Source of the DNA: Ruminococcus sp. YE282 | GTDB taxonomy: Bacteria > Bacillota > Clostridia > Oscillospirales > Acutalibacteraceae | Assembly: GCA_900101355.1 (NCBI GenBank) | Contig: FMUV01000017.1 | Span: forward strand, 1 to 45,051 | DNA: 45,051 nt | Direction: 5' to 3' | Shown: one piece after another, positions 27,107-37,138 of the stretch | Position numbering within the stretch: position 1 is the first letter of the stretch | Layout: each line of letters begins with the position of its first letter | Notes under the pieces: generated by a model | What the model was told of the DNA's origin: nothing | Database searches by the model: none | Seen by the model: the letters and a program-made list of their open reading frames with translations, nothing else | Position numbers and translations under genes: made by a program

Positions 27107-27358
27107 TCAAAGTATGTTAAAGTGTGCAAGAACATTAAGTGCAATTACGAAAATTACGAATATTGCAGCAAAAACTTTTGTCCAGCGTGCAAGAAACGCA
27201 TCAATTGAACGTGCCTTATTCTTCGAGAAATATGAATCAGCAGCACCTGTTACAACGCCAAGTCCCTGATCGTTACCTTCCTGAAGTATAATTACAATGA
27301 TAATTGCAATAGCTACAATTCCGAGCAAAATTCCAAGAATAATTCCCCAAACGCTCAT
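27107..27358 (-). CDS. secG: Protein translocase subunit SecG
   Basis: The protein has 83 residues with two membrane helices (about 4-25 and 60-80). Between them is the conserved segment with LQEGNDQGLGVVTGAADSYF. It is part of the SecYEG channel in the cytoplasmic membrane. It is a single gene with a good promoter (27415-27443), an AAAGGA site and its own terminator. Confidence 0.93.
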   Translation of the reverse strand: MSVWGIILGILLGIVAIAIIIVIILQEGNDQGLGVVTGAADSYFSKNKARSIDAFLARWTKVFAAIFVIFVIALNVLAHFNIL

Positions 27359-27414
27359 CTGTATCTTCCTTTCATTTATAGATTAACACATAATTTACAA
27401 TATTTAACTCACTT

Positions 27415-27443
27415 ATAATATCATATAAAATACTAAAATTCAA
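27415..27443 (-). promoter_or_regulatory. Predicted promoter of secG
   Basis: On the minus strand TTGAAT (27443-27438) and TATTAT (27420-27415) are 17 bases apart. Confidence 0.6.
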
Positions 27444-27509
27444 GTGATTTTAAAAAATAATATTTGCATTTTTGTTTTATTTTGCCACCTAAAACAGTTT
27501 AAGTCTTTA

Positions 27510-29750
27510 TTATATCAATGTTAGCTGCTCATCGGAAGCGTCATCGTTTGACGGCAAAGCACCAAACGCCGGCAACGAACGGGTTCTGTACCTCTGAGGT
27601 TTTGCGAATGTTCCCTCTTTGTATTCTTCCACATCAAACAAACGCTGACCTTTTTTTAATTTCATAACAGCAACGCCCTGTGTTGAACGTGTCGATTTAA
27701 GTGACAGAACGCCTGTGTGCACGAGCAACATACGAGCAGAAGATGACTTGAACAAAACTTCTTTATCTTCTTTAAGCAACAACATTCCTGCAAGCGGGGA
27801 TTTATCGGAATAAGCTCCTGTAAGCTTCTTTCGGTTAGTCTTGGTTGCATAAGCCTCAAGAGGAACTTTTGCGACTTTTCCGTTTTCAAAGGCAAACAGA
27901 AGAACGCCCTTGTAGTCCTTTGTCGCAACCATATAAACTACGTTCTCTCCCTCATCCATAGACAATTTTGCTGCAACATAATCTCCAAGCACGCTCGCTT
28001 TGGTATCTGAAAAATCAGAAGCTTTGGCTTTGTAAACCTGACTTTTATCACTGAAAAACAGCAAATCACAATTGTTGGAAAATTCGATGGTCTGAGTTAT
28101 TTCATCGCCCTCTTTTAGCTTTTGAGCACCGCTCATACGCAAGGACTGAGGAGTGATTTTTTTGAAATAGCCCTCCTTGGTAAAGAAAAATGTTACCGGA
28201 TAATCCGGAATTTCCTGAATTTCTTCTTCATACTTAGAAGTATCGTTATAAATAATTATACTCTTTCGAGGCTGACCGTATTTTTCCGCAACTTCTTTAA
28301 GTTCTTTAACGATAATCGTTTTGATTCTCGACTTGCTTTTAAAAATTTCGTCCAAATCGGCAATCTCTTTTTCAAGATTTTCAATATCTTTGGTGCGTTT
28401 TAAAATATACTCGCGATTCAAATGTCTGAGCTTAATCTCAGCAACATATTCCGCCTGGATTTTGTCAATACCAAAGCCAATCATGAGGTTAGGAACAACC
28501 TCAACTTCCTCATCTGTTTCACGAATAATTTTTATTGCTTTATCAATATCAAGCAATATTTTTGCAAGACCGTTAAGCAAATGCAATTTTTCTGCTTTTT
28601 TGGTTCTGTCAAAGTATGTTCTGCGTTTAACGCACTCTATACGAAATGCTATCCATTCTTCAAGCAAGGCTTTTACGCCCAAAACTTTTGGCACTCCGTT
28701 TATAAGCACATTAAAATTACAAGAATACGAGTCTTCAAGCGTTGTAAACTTAAACAGCTTAGCCATAAGTTTATCAGGATCTACGCCACGCTTCAAGTCA
28801 ATTGTAATTTTAAGTCCGTCGATACCTGTTTCATCACGGATATCTGAAATTTCTTTGATTTTCCCCTGCTTAACAAGTTCAATTATTTTCTCAATAATCA
28901 CTTCACAGGTTGTGGAACTTGGAATCGCAAGTATGTCGATGCAGTTTGCGGAACTGTCATATTCATACTTTGCTCTAAGCTTTATACTTCCCTTGCCTGT
29001 TTCATAAACCTGATTTATTACTTTTTCATCGTAAATAATCTGACAGCCGCCTATAAAATCAGGTGCGGGAAGAGTTGATTTTATGTCATGCTCCGGATCA
29101 CGAATCAGCGCAGCCGTGGTTTCGCAAATTTCTTTTAAATTAAATGAGCAAATATTTGAAGCCATACCTACGGCTATACCGGTGTTTGCATTGACAAGAA
29201 CCGACGGAAAAGCAACAGGCAGCAATGTAGGTTCTTTCATTGTATTGTCGTAATTGTCAACAAAATCTACTGTATCCTTGTCAATATCCCGAAAAAGTTC
29301 ATTGCAAATCGGTGCAAGCTTTGCTTCGGTATATCTCGAAGCAGCCCAAGCCATATCACGGCTGTAAAACTTACCAAAATTACCCTTTGAATCAACGTAT
29401 GGATGCAAAAGAGCTTCATATCCTCTTGATAAACGCACCATAGTATCATAAATTGCAGAATCACCGTGGGGGTTTAATTTCATTGTTGCTCCGACAATGT
29501 TTGCGGATTTTGTGCGTCCTCCGGTCAAGAGTCCCATTTTATACATTGTATAAAGCAATTTGCGGTGAGACGGCTTAAATCCGTCAATTTCAGGAATTGC
29601 ACGTGACAAAATTACGCTCATTGCGTAGGGCATAAAGTTTTCACGAATTGTGGAAACTATGGGCTGTTCGACTATATCTCCGGCTCCGTTAATGACTCCG
29701 TGAGTTTTAGCAGATTTTGGAGATTTGGATGTATTTCTTCTTTTTGCCAA
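27510..29750 (-). CDS. parC: DNA topoisomerase IV subunit A (GyrA/ParC family)
   Basis: The protein has 746 residues, shorter than typical GyrA and in the range of clostridial ParC. The breakage-reunion domain includes RAIPEIDGFKPSHRKLLYTM, MKLNPHGDSAIYDTMVRLS and the active-site tyrosine in AASRYTEAK (about residue 137). The C-terminal part has weak beta-propeller repeats, as in ParC, and the GyrA-box is not evident. The start is a TTG at 29750 spaced 9 bases from GGAGG, only 16 bases after the parE stop, so both subunits are made from one mRNA. Confidence 0.92.
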   Translation of the reverse strand: MAKRRNTSKSPKSAKTHGVINGAGDIVEQPIVSTIRENFMPYAMSVILSRAIPEIDGFKPSHRKLLYTMYKMGLLTGGRTKSANIVGATMKLNPHGDSAIYDTMVRLSRGYEALLHPYVDSKGNFGKFYSRDMAWAASRYTEAKLAPICNELFRDIDKDTVDFVDNYDNTMKEPTLLPVAFPSVLVNANTGIAVGMASNICSFNLKEICETTAALIRDPEHDIKSTLPAPDFIGGCQIIYDEKVINQVYETGKGSIKLRAKYEYDSSANCIDILAIPSSTTCEVIIEKIIELVKQGKIKEISDIRDETGIDGLKITIDLKRGVDPDKLMAKLFKFTTLEDSYSCNFNVLINGVPKVLGVKALLEEWIAFRIECVKRRTYFDRTKKAEKLHLLNGLAKILLDIDKAIKIIRETDEEVEVVPNLMIGFGIDKIQAEYVAEIKLRHLNREYILKRTKDIENLEKEIADLDEIFKSKSRIKTIIVKELKEVAEKYGQPRKSIIIYNDTSKYEEEIQEIPDYPVTFFFTKEGYFKKITPQSLRMSGAQKLKEGDEITQTIEFSNNCDLLFFSDKSQVYKAKASDFSDTKASVLGDYVAAKLSMDEGENVVYMVATKDYKGVLLFAFENGKVAKVPLEAYATKTNRKKLTGAYSDKSPLAGMLLLKEDKEVLFKSSSARMLLVHTGVLSLKSTRSTQGVAVMKLKKGQRLFDVEEYKEGTFAKPQRYRTRSLPAFGALPSNDDASDEQLTLI

Positions 29751-29766
29751 TATCTTCCGCCTCCGA

Positions 29767-31752
29767 TCAACTTACATCAAGATTATCTATATATTCGCTG
29801 CCATGTTCAACAATATAATCCTTTCTTCCCTGCATATTATCGCCGAGAAGAATATCAAAAATCCTTACAGTCTGCTCCATATCATCAGGCATTACCTTTA
29901 TCAGACGACGTGTGCTTGGATTCATTGTTGTAAGATTCATCATATCAGGTTCGTTTTCGCCAAGACCTTTTGAACGCTGAATGGTAAACTTTTCTTTTCC
30001 TATCTGCTCAATAAATTTATCTTTTTCAGCCTCGTCATATGCAAAATAAACATCGTTTTTTGAAGTTATTTCATACAACGGAGACTCGGCAATGAACACC
30101 TTTCCGGCTTCAATAAGAGTCGGAGTCAGGCGGTAAATCATTGTGAGCAGCATTGTACGGATATGGAAGCCGTCAACATCGGCATCAGTACATAAAATAA
30201 TTTTATTCCAGCGCAGCAGGTTCATATCAAAGCTTGAGAGGTTTTTGTTTGCCTTTGATTTAACTTCAACTCCGCAGCCAAGTACCTTAAGCAGATCAGT
30301 GATTATTTCACTTTTGAATATTTTGTCATAATCCGCTTTAAGACAATTAAGAATTTTTCCGCGGATAGGCATAATAGCCTGAAAATCAGGGTCGCGCGCC
30401 TGCTTACATGCACCGAGAGCAGAGTCGCCCTCTACAATAAACAGCTCACGACGTTCCACATCTTTGCTTCGGCAATCAACAAACTTGGCGACACGATCTG
30501 CCATTCCAAGGTTGCCCGAAAGCTTTTTCTTTATGTTAAGTCTGGTTTTTTCAGCATTTTCACGGCTTCTTTTATTTACAAGCACCTGTTCGGCTATCTT
30601 TTCAGCCTCAAGCGGATTTTCTATAAAATAGATTTCAAGACTTTGGCGCAAAAATGCTGTCATGGCATCTTGGATACCCTTATTGGTAACGGCCTTTTTA
30701 GTTTGGTTTTCATATGAAGAAACGCTTGAAAATGATGATATAACACATACAAGGCAATCCTCAACATCATCAAACTTAATTTTGCTTTCGGTCTTGTTAT
30801 ATTTATTATTCTGCTTTAAGTAACTGTCAATCTGATATACAAAAGCGTTTCTAACCGCTTTGTCAGGTGCACCGCCGTGTTCAAGCCAACTTGAATTGTG
30901 GTAATATTCCGTCAGGCTAACCTTATTTGAAAAGGCAACGGCTATGTCCATTTTGCATTTATATTCGGGTTTATCGTCACGGTCACGGGTTTTAACCTCG
31001 GTTGACCAATGCTGGACAGATGTTAAACCGTCTTCTCCGATAACTTCGGCAACATGGTCAACTATGCCGTTAACATAGTTAAATGTAGAGGTGTCAAACG
31101 CCTTTCCGTTCTGATTTTTAAAGCAAAACTCAACGCCGGCATTTACAATAGCCTGGCGTTTCATTATATCAATAAAATATTCCGGTTGTATATCAATATC
31201 GGTAAAAACCTCAAGGTCAGGCTTCCAGGTGATTTTTGTACCCGTATCCTTTTTTGAATATGGTTCTTTTTTCAGTCCGCCGATATTCTCGCCCTTTTCA
31301 AAGTGAAGAGTATAGCGGTAACCGTCACGTCGAATATCAACATCCATATATTCTGAGCTGTACTGGGTTGAACAAAGTCCGAGTCCGTTCATACCAAGCG
31401 AAAATTCATAACTTTCGCCCTCATTATTATTGTATTTACCGCCTGCATACATCTCACAAAAAACAAGTTCCCAGTTGTAACGCTGCTCTTTTTCGTTAAA
31501 ATCAACCGGTATTCCTCGTCCGTGGTCTTCTACTTCAATTGAGCCGTCGGAAAATCTGGTTACAGATATTTTTTTACCATATCCCTCACGTGCCTCATCA
31601 ATTGAGTTTGAAAGAATCTCAAACACCGAGTGTTCGCATCCGTCAATACCGTCGGAACCGAATATTACCGCAGGCCTTTTACGTACACGGTCGGCGCCTT
31701 TTAGAGTTGTTATGCTGGAATTGTCGTATTCGTTTTGTTTTTTTCTTGGCAT
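29767..31752 (-). CDS. parE: DNA topoisomerase IV subunit B (GyrB/ParE family)
   Basis: The frame is open from a TTG at 31776, but that TTG lies in the predicted -10 box. The ATG at 31752 follows AAGGA, giving 661 residues. The GHKL ATPase shows the ENSIDEA-like SNSIDEA, DHGRGIP, and GMNGLGLC segments. The TOPRIM domain shows EGDSALG and TDADVDGFHI. It relaxes and unlinks DNA together with the ParC-type subunit encoded next. Confidence 0.93.
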   Translation of the reverse strand: MPRKKQNEYDNSSITTLKGADRVRKRPAVIFGSDGIDGCEHSVFEILSNSIDEAREGYGKKISVTRFSDGSIEVEDHGRGIPVDFNEKEQRYNWELVFCEMYAGGKYNNNEGESYEFSLGMNGLGLCSTQYSSEYMDVDIRRDGYRYTLHFEKGENIGGLKKEPYSKKDTGTKITWKPDLEVFTDIDIQPEYFIDIMKRQAIVNAGVEFCFKNQNGKAFDTSTFNYVNGIVDHVAEVIGEDGLTSVQHWSTEVKTRDRDDKPEYKCKMDIAVAFSNKVSLTEYYHNSSWLEHGGAPDKAVRNAFVYQIDSYLKQNNKYNKTESKIKFDDVEDCLVCVISSFSSVSSYENQTKKAVTNKGIQDAMTAFLRQSLEIYFIENPLEAEKIAEQVLVNKRSRENAEKTRLNIKKKLSGNLGMADRVAKFVDCRSKDVERRELFIVEGDSALGACKQARDPDFQAIMPIRGKILNCLKADYDKIFKSEIITDLLKVLGCGVEVKSKANKNLSSFDMNLLRWNKIILCTDADVDGFHIRTMLLTMIYRLTPTLIEAGKVFIAESPLYEITSKNDVYFAYDEAEKDKFIEQIGKEKFTIQRSKGLGENEPDMMNLTTMNPSTRRLIKVMPDDMEQTVRIFDILLGDNMQGRKDYIVEHGSEYIDNLDVS

Positions 31753-31775
31753 ATGTTTTTCCTTCGATTTATTCA

Positions 31776-31805
31776 ATAATACAATTAGATTACATTTAGA
31801 GTCAA
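31776..31805 (-). promoter_or_regulatory. Predicted promoter of parE-parC
   Basis: On the minus strand TTGACT (31805-31800) and TATTAT (31781-31776) are 18 bases apart, 24 bases ahead of the parE ATG. Confidence 0.65.
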
Positions 31806-31857
31806 CTGCAAATTTAAGCAGTCAATTATACATCAATAATTATAAGTTTAAAATATT

Positions 31858-33816
31858 CTATTTATCGCCACGTAATTTTTTTATCTTGTCACGCAGATAA
31901 GCAGCGTGCTCAAATTCAAGCAATTTGGCCGCAGCCTTCATTTCTTTTGTAAGGCTGTCTATCAGCTGGAGTTTTTGAGCTTTGGTAAGCTGTTTTGTAT
32001 ACTTAAAGTCACTGTCTTTATGAGAAGAAATCTCCAGAACCTCGCTGACTTTTTTAACTATTGTCTTAGGAACAATTCCGTGTTCCTCGTTGTATTTTTG
32101 CTGAATTTCACGGCGGCGATTCGTCTCGGTAATTGCAACACGCATCGAATCCGTTACGCTGTCCGCATACATTATTACCGTGCCCTCGCTGTTTCGGGCG
32201 GCACGACCGATTATCTGAATAAGCGAACGTGTACTGCGCAAAAATCCCTCTTTGTCTGCGTCAAGCACGGCAACAAGCGATACTTCCGGAATGTCAAGTC
32301 CTTCTCTCAAAAGATTTATTCCGACAAGCACGTCGAAATTTCCAAGTCTAAGGTCACGCACTATCTCCATTCGCTCTACGGTATCAATATCGTGATGCAT
32401 ATAACGCACCTTAATTCCCATTGTATCAAGATATGCGGTTAAATCCTCAGCCATTTTTTTTGTAAGAGTAGTGACAAGTGTTCGCTGCTTTTTGGCGGTA
32501 CGCACATTTATTTCAGACACCAAATCGTCAAGCTGTCCCTCAGTCGGTCTTACGGAAATTTCGGGGTCAAGAAGTCCGGTCGGTCTTATAATTTGTTCGG
32601 CAACGACCTTACTCTTTTCAAGCTCCAAGTCACCGGGAGTAGCGCTGACAAACACAGCCTGATTTATTCTCTCGTAAAACTCATCAAAGTTAAGAGGTCT
32701 GTTGTCATATGCAGACGGCAGACGAAATCCAAAATCGACGAGGCTCTTTTTTCTTGCATGGTCACCGGCATACATTCCTCTGACCTGAGGCAGGGTAACG
32801 TGGGACTCATCCACAAATAAGAGAAAATCCTTGGGGAAATAATCAAGAAGCGTAAACGGTGCAGAACCGGGTTCTCTGCCCGATAAAATTCTGGAATAAT
32901 TTTCAATTCCTGTGCAAAATCCTATTTCCTGAAGCATTTCCATATCATAATGGGTTCGCTGTTCAATGCGCTGAGCTTCAAGAAGCTTTCCGTTTGAACG
33001 AAAATACTCAAGCCGCTCCTGAAGTTCTTTTTCAATTTGCGCAAGTGCTACCTGCATTTTATCACGTGAAACTATATAATGAGAAGCAGGATAAATTGCC
33101 GCATGCTTAAGCAAGGCTTTTAATTCACCCGTAAGAGGGTTTATCTCAGAGATTCTGTCAATTTCATCTCCGAAAAACTCAACCCTTATTATTGAGTCAT
33201 TTGACGCAGCCGGAAATATTTCCACCACATCTCCTCGTACCCTGAACTTATTACGAATAAAGTTGACGTCATTGCGCTCGTATTGAAGCTCAACAAGCTT
33301 TTTTACAAGCTCATCTCTGCTTTTTTCCATACCAGGGCGAAGAGAAATCACCATATTTCGGTAATCAATCGGGTCACCAAGGCTGTATATGCATGAAACC
33401 GAGGCAACTATTATTACATCTCTGCGCTCAGACAACGCAAGTGTTGCAGAATGTCGGAGTTTATCAATTTCATCATTTATCGAGCTGTCTTTTTCAATAT
33501 AGGTATCAGTTTGGGCTACATACGCCTCAGGCTGATAGTAATCATAATAAGATACGAAATATTCTACGGCATTATCCGGAAAAAGCTCCTTAAACTCAGA
33601 GCAAAGCTGAGCGGCAAGAGTTTTGTTGTGGGCAAGCACAAGCGTTGGGCGCTGAACACGCTCAATAACGTTTGCCATTGTAAAGGTTTTGCCCGAACCG
33701 GTTACGCCTAAAAGCGTAGTTTCTTTGTTGCCGTCGTTCAAACTTTCAACTATTTTATCAATTGCCTGTGGCTGGTCGCCGGTAGGCTTATATTTTGAAT
33801 GAATTTTAAACTGCAT
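31858..33816 (-). CDS. uvrB: Excinuclease ABC subunit B
   Basis: The protein has 652 residues, full length. This nucleotide excision repair helicase verifies damage with UvrA and recruits UvrC. Walker A GVTGSGKT is at 37-44. The beta-hairpin [21 protein letters not shown] is complete. DEAD-like DESH, helicase motif VI region QIIGRAARN, and a C-terminal UVR motif ([22 protein letters not shown]) are present. It follows radC by 8 bases. No uvrA or uvrC is in the window and no clear LexA box lies before it. Confidence 0.97.
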   Translation of the reverse strand: MQFKIHSKYKPTGDQPQAIDKIVESLNDGNKETTLLGVTGSGKTFTMANVIERVQRPTLVLAHNKTLAAQLCSEFKELFPDNAVEYFVSYYDYYQPEAYVAQTDTYIEKDSSINDEIDKLRHSATLALSERRDVIIVASVSCIYSLGDPIDYRNMVISLRPGMEKSRDELVKKLVELQYERNDVNFIRNKFRVRGDVVEIFPAASNDSIIRVEFFGDEIDRISEINPLTGELKALLKHAAIYPASHYIVSRDKMQVALAQIEKELQERLEYFRSNGKLLEAQRIEQRTHYDMEMLQEIGFCTGIENYSRILSGREPGSAPFTLLDYFPKDFLLFVDESHVTLPQVRGMYAGDHARKKSLVDFGFRLPSAYDNRPLNFDEFYERINQAVFVSATPGDLELEKSKVVAEQIIRPTGLLDPEISVRPTEGQLDDLVSEINVRTAKKQRTLVTTLTKKMAEDLTAYLDTMGIKVRYMHHDIDTVERMEIVRDLRLGNFDVLVGINLLREGLDIPEVSLVAVLDADKEGFLRSTRSLIQIIGRAARNSEGTVIMYADSVTDSMRVAITETNRRREIQQKYNEEHGIVPKTIVKKVSEVLEISSHKDSDFKYTKQLTKAQKLQLIDSLTKEMKAAAKLLEFEHAAYLRDKIKKLRGDK

Positions 33817-33824
33817 AAGTCAAT

Positions 33825-34529
33825 TCAGTCCATATAAAATATTTTTCCCGCATAGGAGCTTTCTCTTAACGAAACATAATCCTCATCGGTTATGATGTAA
33901 TGGTCTATTAAATTAACCCCCACACCGCGTAAGGTTGTAAATATGATATGAGTGGTTTCAATGTCTCCCGAAGACGGGAGTGAAGAACCGCTTGGGTGAT
34001 TATGAGCAATAAAGGCAGTCTTGGCATTATGACGAAGTGCCAAATCGACAATTTTGCGTATTGGCAATTCGGTAGAATTGATAGAGCCTTTGGAAACAAT
34101 ATCAAAATATATCATTTTTCCTTTTGCGTCTCCAAGGATTAAAGCAACCGCTTCGCTTGTTCTGCCGATAAATTTAGCCTTAAACTTATCTCCAAGCGTA
34201 TCAGGATCAATAATATAATCATTTGATAATTTAGACTCGTTATACAAACGAGACATTTCGGGAAGCATTTTAAGGTATACCGCAGCTGACCACGAAAGTC
34301 CGAAATCTTTTATCAATTCATCAATCGGCGCATCGCAAACTCCGCCTATTGTCAGGTATCTGTCAAGAAGCCTGTGTGCAAGAAGATTGGTATCCTTGCG
34401 GGGAATTGCATAAAAAAGATACATTTCAAGCGCTTCGTGAGGCTCAAATATATCAAAGCCGTTTTCGACGAACTTGTTTTTCAGTCTCTTTCTGTGACCG
34501 CTGTGTTCATTACCGTTTGACTGAGCCAT
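33825..34529 (-). CDS. radC: RadC/JAB domain protein
   Basis: The protein has 234 residues. An N-terminal helix-hairpin-helix-like region (about 10-95) is followed by a JAB domain with the metal motif H176-x-H178-PSGSSLPSSGD189. The family name suggests DNA repair, but its biochemical role is not settled. It lies between pyrE (15 bases) and uvrB (8 bases), so it is probably co-transcribed with both. Confidence 0.93.
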   Translation of the reverse strand: MAQSNGNEHSGHRKRLKNKFVENGFDIFEPHEALEMYLFYAIPRKDTNLLAHRLLDRYLTIGGVCDAPIDELIKDFGLSWSAAVYLKMLPEMSRLYNESKLSNDYIIDPDTLGDKFKAKFIGRTSEAVALILGDAKGKMIYFDIVSKGSINSTELPIRKIVDLALRHNAKTAFIAHNHPSGSSLPSSGDIETTHIIFTTLRGVGVNLIDHYIITDEDYVSLRESSYAGKIFYMD

Positions 34530-34544
34530 AACTAACCCCTGAAA

Positions 34545-35219
34545 TTACTTTACTCCATATTTTTCGTAATATTTGTCAATTGCTTCCTTAAGCTTATCGT
34601 CGATAACAACTTTACCCTTATATTCTTTATTGTAAAGATGCTCAACAACTTCTGCCATAGTTACGATTGCGGTAGTCTTAAGACCGTATTTTTCCTCAAT
34701 TTCGGCAAGAGCGCTTTTTTCACCCTGTCCTCTTTCCATTCTGTCTACTGACACAACCAGACCCATAGGTTCTACTTTTCCCTGAGCCTTAATAATAGGC
34801 AGAGTCTCTTCAATTGAAGTGCCGGCCGTTGTAACATCTTCTATAATTACAACCTTATCTCCGTCATTAATCGGGCTGCCGAGTAAAATCCCCTTATCTC
34901 CGTGGTCTTTTACCTCTTTGCGATTTGAACAATAACGGATATCCTTATTGTATTTTTCACTTATTGCAATTGTGGCTGCAACCGAAAGCGGGATTCCTTT
35001 ATAAGCAGGTCCGAACAGCACGTCAAAGTCAAGTCCGAACTTATTATTGATAGTTTCGGCATAATATCCGCCAAGCTTTCTCAGTTGCGCTCCGGTGCGG
35101 TAAAAACCGGTATTTACAAAAAACGGTGTGTTACGTCCGCTTTTAGTTACAAAATCGCCAAATTTTAAAACCTGGCAGTCAACCATAAATTCAATAAACT
35201 CTTTTTTGTACTGTTCCAT
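34545..35219 (-). CDS. pyrE: Orotate phosphoribosyltransferase
   Basis: The frame is open to 35252, but the ATG at 35219 sits behind TGGAGG and gives 224 residues. It joins orotate and PRPP to form OMP in pyrimidine synthesis. The PRPP-binding loop VVIIEDVTTAGTSIEE is intact, and so are RKEVKDHGDKG (catalytic flexible loop) and GPAYKGIPLS. No other pyr genes are in the window. It heads the pyrE-radC-uvrB group, divergent from the SOS polymerase gene. Confidence 0.96.
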   Translation of the reverse strand: MEQYKKEFIEFMVDCQVLKFGDFVTKSGRNTPFFVNTGFYRTGAQLRKLGGYYAETINNKFGLDFDVLFGPAYKGIPLSVAATIAISEKYNKDIRYCSNRKEVKDHGDKGILLGSPINDGDKVVIIEDVTTAGTSIEETLPIIKAQGKVEPMGLVVSVDRMERGQGEKSALAEIEEKYGLKTTAIVTMAEVVEHLYNKEYKGKVVIDDKLKEAIDKYYEKYGVK

Positions 35220-35358
35220 ATTAAACCTCCAAAAATTCGCATAATATTTCATTATATTAATTTTGATTTTATCACAACATATGGTCTTTGTAAATTAGAA
35301 TTACACAAATGTAATCAATATGCAGTAGTCGATAACAACGATTATCATAATATTTTTA

Positions 35359-35405
35359 TTGACAACTTAGAACAGATGTTCTATAATTATATAAAACATA
35401 TGTTC
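35359..35405 (+). promoter_or_regulatory. SOS promoter with two LexA boxes
   Basis: TTGACA (35359-35364), a 17-base spacer and TATAAT (35382-35387) form a perfect consensus promoter. The spacer holds a perfect LexA box, GAACAGATGTTC (35370-35381). A second near-perfect box, AAACATATGTTC (35394-35405), covers the start of transcription. Gram-positive LexA recognises GAAC-N4-GTTC, so tight damage-inducible control of the downstream polymerase is likely. Confidence 0.88.
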
Positions 35406-35421
35406 GCTTTGGGTGATAGAT

Positions 35422-36699
35422 ATGAATATACAAAATGCCGTTGATAAAAATAAATATAAACACGACAGGATTATTTTGCACAGTGACTGCAACAGTTTTT
35501 ATGCAAGCGTTGAGTGCCTTCATAATGCAAAAATAAGAAGTAAACCCGTTGCGGTAGGCGGCGACGCCGAAAACAGGCACGGAATAATTCTTGCAAAAAA
35601 TGAGATTGCCAAAAAGTACAATATTAAAACTGGCGAAGCAATATGGCAGGCAAAGCAGAAATGTCCCGAACTTATAGTAGTTCCCCCACACTTTGAACTG
35701 TACAAAAGGTTCTCAAAAATGGCAAAAAGAATTTATCTTGAATATACCGACCGTGTTGAATCTTTTGGTCTTGACGAGGCGTGGCTTGACATAACTGGAA
35801 ATTCGGAGCACTCTGACGGATTTAAAACCGCCTGTGAAATAAGCAGGCGAATTAAAGAGGAACTCGGAATCACCGTAAGTATAGGCGTGAGTTTTAATAA
35901 GATATTTGCAAAATTCGGCAGTGATTATAAAAAACCGGACGCCATAACCTGCATCACAAGAGAAAATTACAAGGATATTGTATGGAACGCTCCGGCAAGT
36001 GATTTGCTGTATGTTGGCAGAGCAACAAAGAAAAAGCTTAAAGATATAGGTATATATACAATAGGTGAAATTGCAAACACGCCGCTTGAAATTCTGAGGA
36101 GTCACCTTGGAAAATGGGGAGATTTGCTTTATGGTTTTGCAAACGGCTATGATTCGTCTCCCGTTACACGGTTTGACGAACACAGCGAAGTAAAATCAAT
36201 AGGCAACTCAACAACAACCCCTAAGGACATTAAAACATTGGAGGATGCCAAGATTGTATTATATGTATTGTGCGACAGCGTATGCAGACGTATGAGACAA
36301 CAAGGTTTTATTGCAAAAACAGTGTGTATAAGCGTTCGCGACACCAAACTCAATACATTTAACCGTCAACATACAATGGATGACTATACAAATCTTACGG
36401 CGATTATTACAAAAAACGCTTACGAGCTGTTTAAAGCAAATTGCAGAATGGATATTCCGCTGAGAAGTATCGGCGTTGCGGTAACCGATTTTGCACATGA
36501 GGATATACCGCATCAAATAAATATGCTTGTAAACGAAGAGAGATTAAGCCAAAATATAGAGCTTGACAAAACCCTTGACAGACTCAAGCAACGTTTTGGA
36601 AACTATGTTGTTCGTCCCGCGGTACTGCTTAGTGATAACGCATTATCGGGATTTAATCCAAAAGACGACCATATAGTGCACCCTGTAAGCTATTTATAA
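35422..36699 (+). CDS. dinB: DNA polymerase IV (Y family)
   Basis: The ATG at 35422 is preferred over a GTG at 35413 because GGTGAT precedes it. This gives 425 residues. The catalytic acidic residues are D22 (HSDCNSFYASVE) and D118/E119 (SFGLDEAWLD). The helix-hairpin-helix segment (LYVGRATKKKLKDIGIYTIGEIA) and a little-finger domain follow. It performs error-prone translesion synthesis. I see no clear beta-clamp-binding motif at the C-terminus. It is controlled by two LexA boxes and followed at 12 bases by a small gene probably in the same transcript. Confidence 0.95.
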   Translation: MNIQNAVDKNKYKHDRIILHSDCNSFYASVECLHNAKIRSKPVAVGGDAENRHGIILAKNEIAKKYNIKTGEAIWQAKQKCPELIVVPPHFELYKRFSKMAKRIYLEYTDRVESFGLDEAWLDITGNSEHSDGFKTACEISRRIKEELGITVSIGVSFNKIFAKFGSDYKKPDAITCITRENYKDIVWNAPASDLLYVGRATKKKLKDIGIYTIGEIANTPLEILRSHLGKWGDLLYGFANGYDSSPVTRFDEHSEVKSIGNSTTTPKDIKTLEDAKIVLYVLCDSVCRRMRQQGFIAKTVCISVRDTKLNTFNRQHTMDDYTNLTAIITKNAYELFKANCRMDIPLRSIGVAVTDFAHEDIPHQINMLVNEERLSQNIELDKTLDRLKQRFGNYVVRPAVLLSDNALSGFNPKDDHIVHPVSYL

Positions 36700-36711
36700 A
36701 GAGGTATAGAA

Positions 36712-36957
36712 ATGAAAAAGTATATTAAAGTAACAGCTACATTTGACTGTGACGGAAATCTTTTACCCGAATTAATTTACTGGGATGACGGAAGAAAATA
36801 TCCCATTGATAAAATCACTGATGTAAGATATGCCGCCTCGCTTAAAGCTTGCGGAGCGGGAATAAGATATACATGCAAAATTTTGGGCAAAGAAAGGTAT
36901 CTGTTCTTGGAAGAAAACAGATGGTTTGTTGACACTAAAGAAAAATCTGCGGTTTAA
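36712..36957 (+). CDS. Small protein of unknown function downstream of dinB
   Basis: The protein has 81 residues and starts 12 bases after dinB behind GAGGT. I do not recognise a named domain. It is a soluble, mostly beta-strand-like protein: KKYIKVTATFDCDGNLLPELIYWDDG at the start, with the end rich in aromatic residues (RYLFLEENRWFVDT). It looks like a single small barrel. Because it would be induced with the SOS polymerase, a role in DNA damage tolerance is possible, but this is inference from position. Confidence 0.72.
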   Translation: MKKYIKVTATFDCDGNLLPELIYWDDGRKYPIDKITDVRYAASLKACGAGIRYTCKILGKERYLFLEENRWFVDTKEKSAV

Positions 36958-37037
36958 ATTTTATTTTCAGTAAAGCCAAATCAGCAAAACTAACGAATAC
37001 AGTGTGTAAAGATTGTGAATAATCACCAAGAAATTTA

Positions 37038-37067
37038 TTGAAAAAATTTATAAAACAGTGGTATAAT
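37038..37067 (+). promoter_or_regulatory. Predicted promoter of the dockerin protein gene
   Basis: TTGAAA (37038-37043) and TATAAT (37062-37067) are 18 bases apart. The leader to the ATG at 37139 is about 65 bases and contains GAGGGAGA as the ribosome binding site. Confidence 0.7.
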
Positions 37068-37138
37068 TTTAATGAATATTTATTTTAGGTGCAAAATATC
37101 GAATAAATATTCAAATTTCAAAAAAGAGGGAGATTTTT

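Noticed and set aside
28321..29007. 228-codon open frame on the plus strand inside parC
   Set aside because: It lies fully antisense to a well-conserved gene and is rich in serine and isoleucine, as expected of a shadow frame; no ribosome binding site.
31752..31776. TTG at 31776 as start of parE
   Set aside because: It sits in the predicted -10 box; the ATG at 31752 has a properly spaced AAGGA.
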